Positions 61,501 to 64,000 of a stretch of DNA of 64,000 nt are shown here, piece after piece. The number at the start of each line of letters is the position of its first letter. The first letter of the stretch is position 1. Under the pieces are notes generated by a model. It had not been told where the DNA came from, did no database searches, and saw only the letters and a list, made by a program, of their open reading frames with translations. This DNA comes from Petrolisthes cinctipes (lineage: Eukaryota; Arthropoda; Malacostraca; Decapoda; Porcellanidae): the NCBI GenBank assembly GCA_033782935.1, contig JAWQEG010000710.1, forward strand, positions 930,001-994,000, read 5' to 3'. The position numbers and the translations under genes were made by a program.

Positions 61501-64000
61501 TGCTTAAACTGTAAATATCAACAGTCATTCATGGGGTGGTAGGTGTTTGGGTGTCATTATAGTGCTTGGACTGTAAATATCAACAGTCATTCATGGGGTG
61601 GTTGGTGTGTGGGTGTCATTACATGGCTTGGACTGTAAATATCAAGTCATTTATGGGGTGGTGGGTATGTGTGTGTCATTAGTGCTTGGACTGTAAATAT
61701 CAACATTCATTCATTGGATGGTGGGTGGCATTACAGTGCTTGGACTGTAAATATCAACAGTCAGTCATGGGGTGGTGGGTGTGAGGATGTCATGACAGTG
61801 ATTGGACTGTAAATATCAACAGTCATTAATGGAGTGGTGGGTGTGTGGCTGTCATTACAGTGTTTGGACTGTAAATATCAACAGTCAGTCATGGGGTGGT
61901 TGGTGTGTGGATGTCATTACAGTGCTTGGACTGTAAATATCATCAGTCATTTATGGAGTGGTGGGTGTGTGGCTGTCATTAGAATGCTTGGACTGTAAAT
62001 ATCAACCATAATTCATGGGGTGGTGGGTGTGGCGGTGTCATTAAAGTGCTTTGACTGTAAATATCAACAGTCATTCATGGGGTGGTGGGTATGAGGGTGT
62101 CATTACAGTGCTTAAACTGTAAATATCAACAGTCATTCATGGGGTGGTAGGTGTTTGGGTATCATTATAGTGCTTGGACTGCTAATATCAACAGTCTTTC
62201 ATGGGGTGGTTGGTGTGTGGGTGTCATTACATGGCTTGGACTGTAAATATCAAGTCATTTATGGGGTGGTGGGTATGTGTGTGTCATTAGTGCTTGGACT
62301 GTAAATATCAACAGTCATTCATAGGATGGTGGGTGGCATTACATTGCTTGGACTGTAAATATCAACAGTCATTCATAGGGTGATGGGTGTGTGGGTGTCA
62401 TTACAGTGCTTGGACTGTAAATATCAACCATCATTCATTGGGTGGTGGGTGTGTGGGTGTCATTACAGTGCTCAGACTGTAAATATTAAGTGTCATTAAC
62501 AGTGTGGTGGGTGTGTGGATGTCATTACAGTGCTTGGACTGTAAATATCAACAGTCACTTATGAAGTGGTGGGTGTGTGGCTTTCATTACAGTGCTTGGA
62601 CTGTAAATATCTACTGTCATTAATAGGGTGGTGGGTGTGTGGCTGTCATTACAGTGCTTGGACTGTAAATATCAACAGTTAATTATGGGGTTGTGGGGTT
62701 GTGGATGGCATTACAGTGCTTGGACTGTAAATATCAACAGTTTTTCATGGGGTGGTGGGTGTATGGGTGTCATTACAGTGCTTGGACTATAAATATCAAC
62801 CATCATATATAGGGTGGTGGGTGTGTGAGTGTCATTACAGAGCTTGGACTGTAAATATTAACAGTTAATCATGAGGTGGTGGGTGTGTGGGTTTCATTAC
62901 AGTGATTAGACTGTAAATATCAACAGTCATTCATTGGATGGTGGGTGTGTGGGTGTCATTACAGTGTTTTGATTGTAAATATCAACAGTCATGGGGTGGT
63001 GGGTGTGTGGGTGTCATTAGAGTGCTTGGACTGTAAATATCAACCATAATTTTTGGGGTGGTGGGTGTTTGTGTGTCTATGCAGTGTTTGGATTGTAAAT
63101 ATAAACAGTCAATCATGAGGTGGTGGGTGTGTTGGTGTCATTACAATGCTTGGACTGTAAATATCAACAGTCATTCATAGGGTGGTGGGTGTGTGGGTGT
63201 CATTACAGTGTTTTGACGGTAAATATTAACAGTCATTCGTAGGGTGGTGGGTGTCATTACAGTGCTCAGACTATAAATATTAACAGTCATTCATGGGTTG
63301 GTGGGTGTGTGTGTATAATTAGTGCTCGGACTGTAAATATCAACAGTCATTTATGGGGTTGTGGGTGTCATTACTGTTCTTGGACTGTAAATATTTACAG
63401 TCATTCATAGGGTGGTTGCTGTGTGAGTGTCATTACAGAGCTCTGACTGTAAATATCAATAGTCATTCATTAGGTGGTGGGTGTGTGGATGTCATTACAG
63501 TGCATGGACTGTAATTATTAACAGTCATTTATGGGGTTGTGGGTGTGTGGCTATCATTACAGTGTTTGGACTGTAAATATCAACAGTCAGTCATGGGGTT
63601 GTGGGTGCGTGGATGTCATTACAGTGCTTGGACTGTAAAAATCAACATTCATTTATGGGGTGGTGGGTGTGTGGCTGTCATTAGAATGGTTGGACTGTAA
63701 ATATCAACCACATTTCATGGGGTGGTGGGTGTGGGGGTGTTATTACAGTGCTTTGACTGTAAATATCAACAGTCATTCATGGGGTGGAGGGTATGAGTGT
63801 GTCATTACAGTGCTTAAACTGTAAATATCAACAGTCATTCATTAGGTGGTAGGTGTTTGGTTGTCATTATAGTGCTTGGACTGTAAATATCAACAGTCAT
63901 TCATTAGGTGGTTGGTGTGTGGGTGTCATTACATGGCTTGGACTGTAAATATCAAGTCATTTATGGGGTGGTGGGTATGTGTGTGTCATTAGTGCTTGGA

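Larger units (their letters stand above)
41840..64000 (+). repeat. Homogeneous right domain, ~4.6-5.6 kb super-repeat
   Basis: The same long series of monomer variants recurs several times with internal shuffling. Mark GACTGCTAATAT is at 42887, 48535, 52121, 56729 and 62181 (spacings 5648, 3586, 4608, 5452). The series from CTATGCAGTGCTT through TTTTGACGGTATATATTAAC to ACCATCATCCATTGGG recurs near 50.6 kb, 56.2 kb, 58.8 kb and 60.6 kb. The 50.46- and 56.05-kb copies are displaced by 5588 bp, and the 52.1-53.2 and 56.7-57.8 kb segments by 4605-4608 bp. Monomers look more alike here than left of the LTR, and most units are 60 or 62 bp. No gene or foreign element seen. The array runs off the right edge. 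Confidence 0.88.

Noticed and set aside
1..64000. CRISPR array.
   Set aside because: Repeats are directly adjacent, with no unique spacers; the variable part is drift of the same monomer.
1..64000. Telomeric or subtelomeric simple repeat because of GGGTGTGTGGGTG.
   Set aside because: The G box is confined to one third of each 62-bp unit and never forms a run of short telomere-type repeats.
1..64000. Inverted monomers or palindromic array turns.
   Set aside because: Reading through the window I found every unit in the same orientation, including both sides of the LTR.
1..64000. Hammerhead ribozyme or other catalytic RNA in the satellite, as known for some satellites.
   Set aside because: The monomer lacks the CTGATGA and GAAA core elements in any arrangement I could see.
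1..64000. CENP-B box.
   Set aside because: The consensus has no TTCG...CGGG pattern and no CpG; occasional TTCGGTGG variants do not fit the rest of the box.

Overview
The window is almost entirely one tandem repeat. Apart from a single 736-bp insertion, all 64 kb is a head-to-tail array of a ~62-bp satellite (minisatellite-class) monomer, always in the same orientation. From length alone I estimate about 1,040 monomers. This points to heterochromatic, pericentromeric, subtelomeric or similar repeat-rich DNA of a eukaryote. The species cannot be named from the sequence. The LTR-like insertion fits an animal genome but does not prove it. I see no protein-coding gene, rRNA, tRNA, CRISPR array or bacterial operon structure.

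Monomer: an exact consensus copy lies at 21151-21212. It has an A/T-rich first half (core TGGACTGTAAATATCAACAG, then TCATTCAT) and a G-rich second half (core GGGGTGGTGGGTGTGTGGG), closed by TGTCATTACA. The consensus has 21 G, 20 T, 13 A and 8 C, and no CpG. Shorter classes recur: 54 bp (loses 8 bp in the G box), 60 bp (loses 2 bp at one of three places) and 58 bp (loses 4 bp at CATTCAT). Each loss falls between short direct repeats inside the monomer, as expected from slippage.

Layout: (1) 1-14431, a diverse left array with ~1.46-1.52 kb higher-order repeats near its start. (2) 14432-15167, a probable solo LTR flanked by a 6-bp target duplication CATTAC; removing it restores an unbroken monomer. 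(3) 15168-18990, array with a 240-bp tandem duplication beside the LTR and a 542/589-bp repeat at 17.4-18.7 kb. (4) 19.0-22.3 kb, a 4-monomer (~240-bp) higher-order repeat with a 1.61-kb duplication laid over it. (5) 22.3-26.84 kb, a mosaic re-using blocks of the left array. (6) 26.84-31.15 kb, a nearly identical 2.13/2.19-kb tandem duplication. (7) 30.1-41.8 kb, a ~4.6-kb block repeated ~7.1 kb away, with smaller duplications between. (8) 41.8-64 kb, the most homogeneous part, made of shuffled copies of a ~4.6-5.6 kb super-repeat marked by a 58-bp monomer.

Nothing here works together as genes. The open frames on the + strand are by-products of the repeat: its only recurrent in-frame stop is the TAA in CTGTAAATA, and a 62-bp unit rotates through the three frames. 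The biology visible is repeat turnover: slippage inside monomers, unequal exchange between monomers at several scales, and one retroelement insertion.
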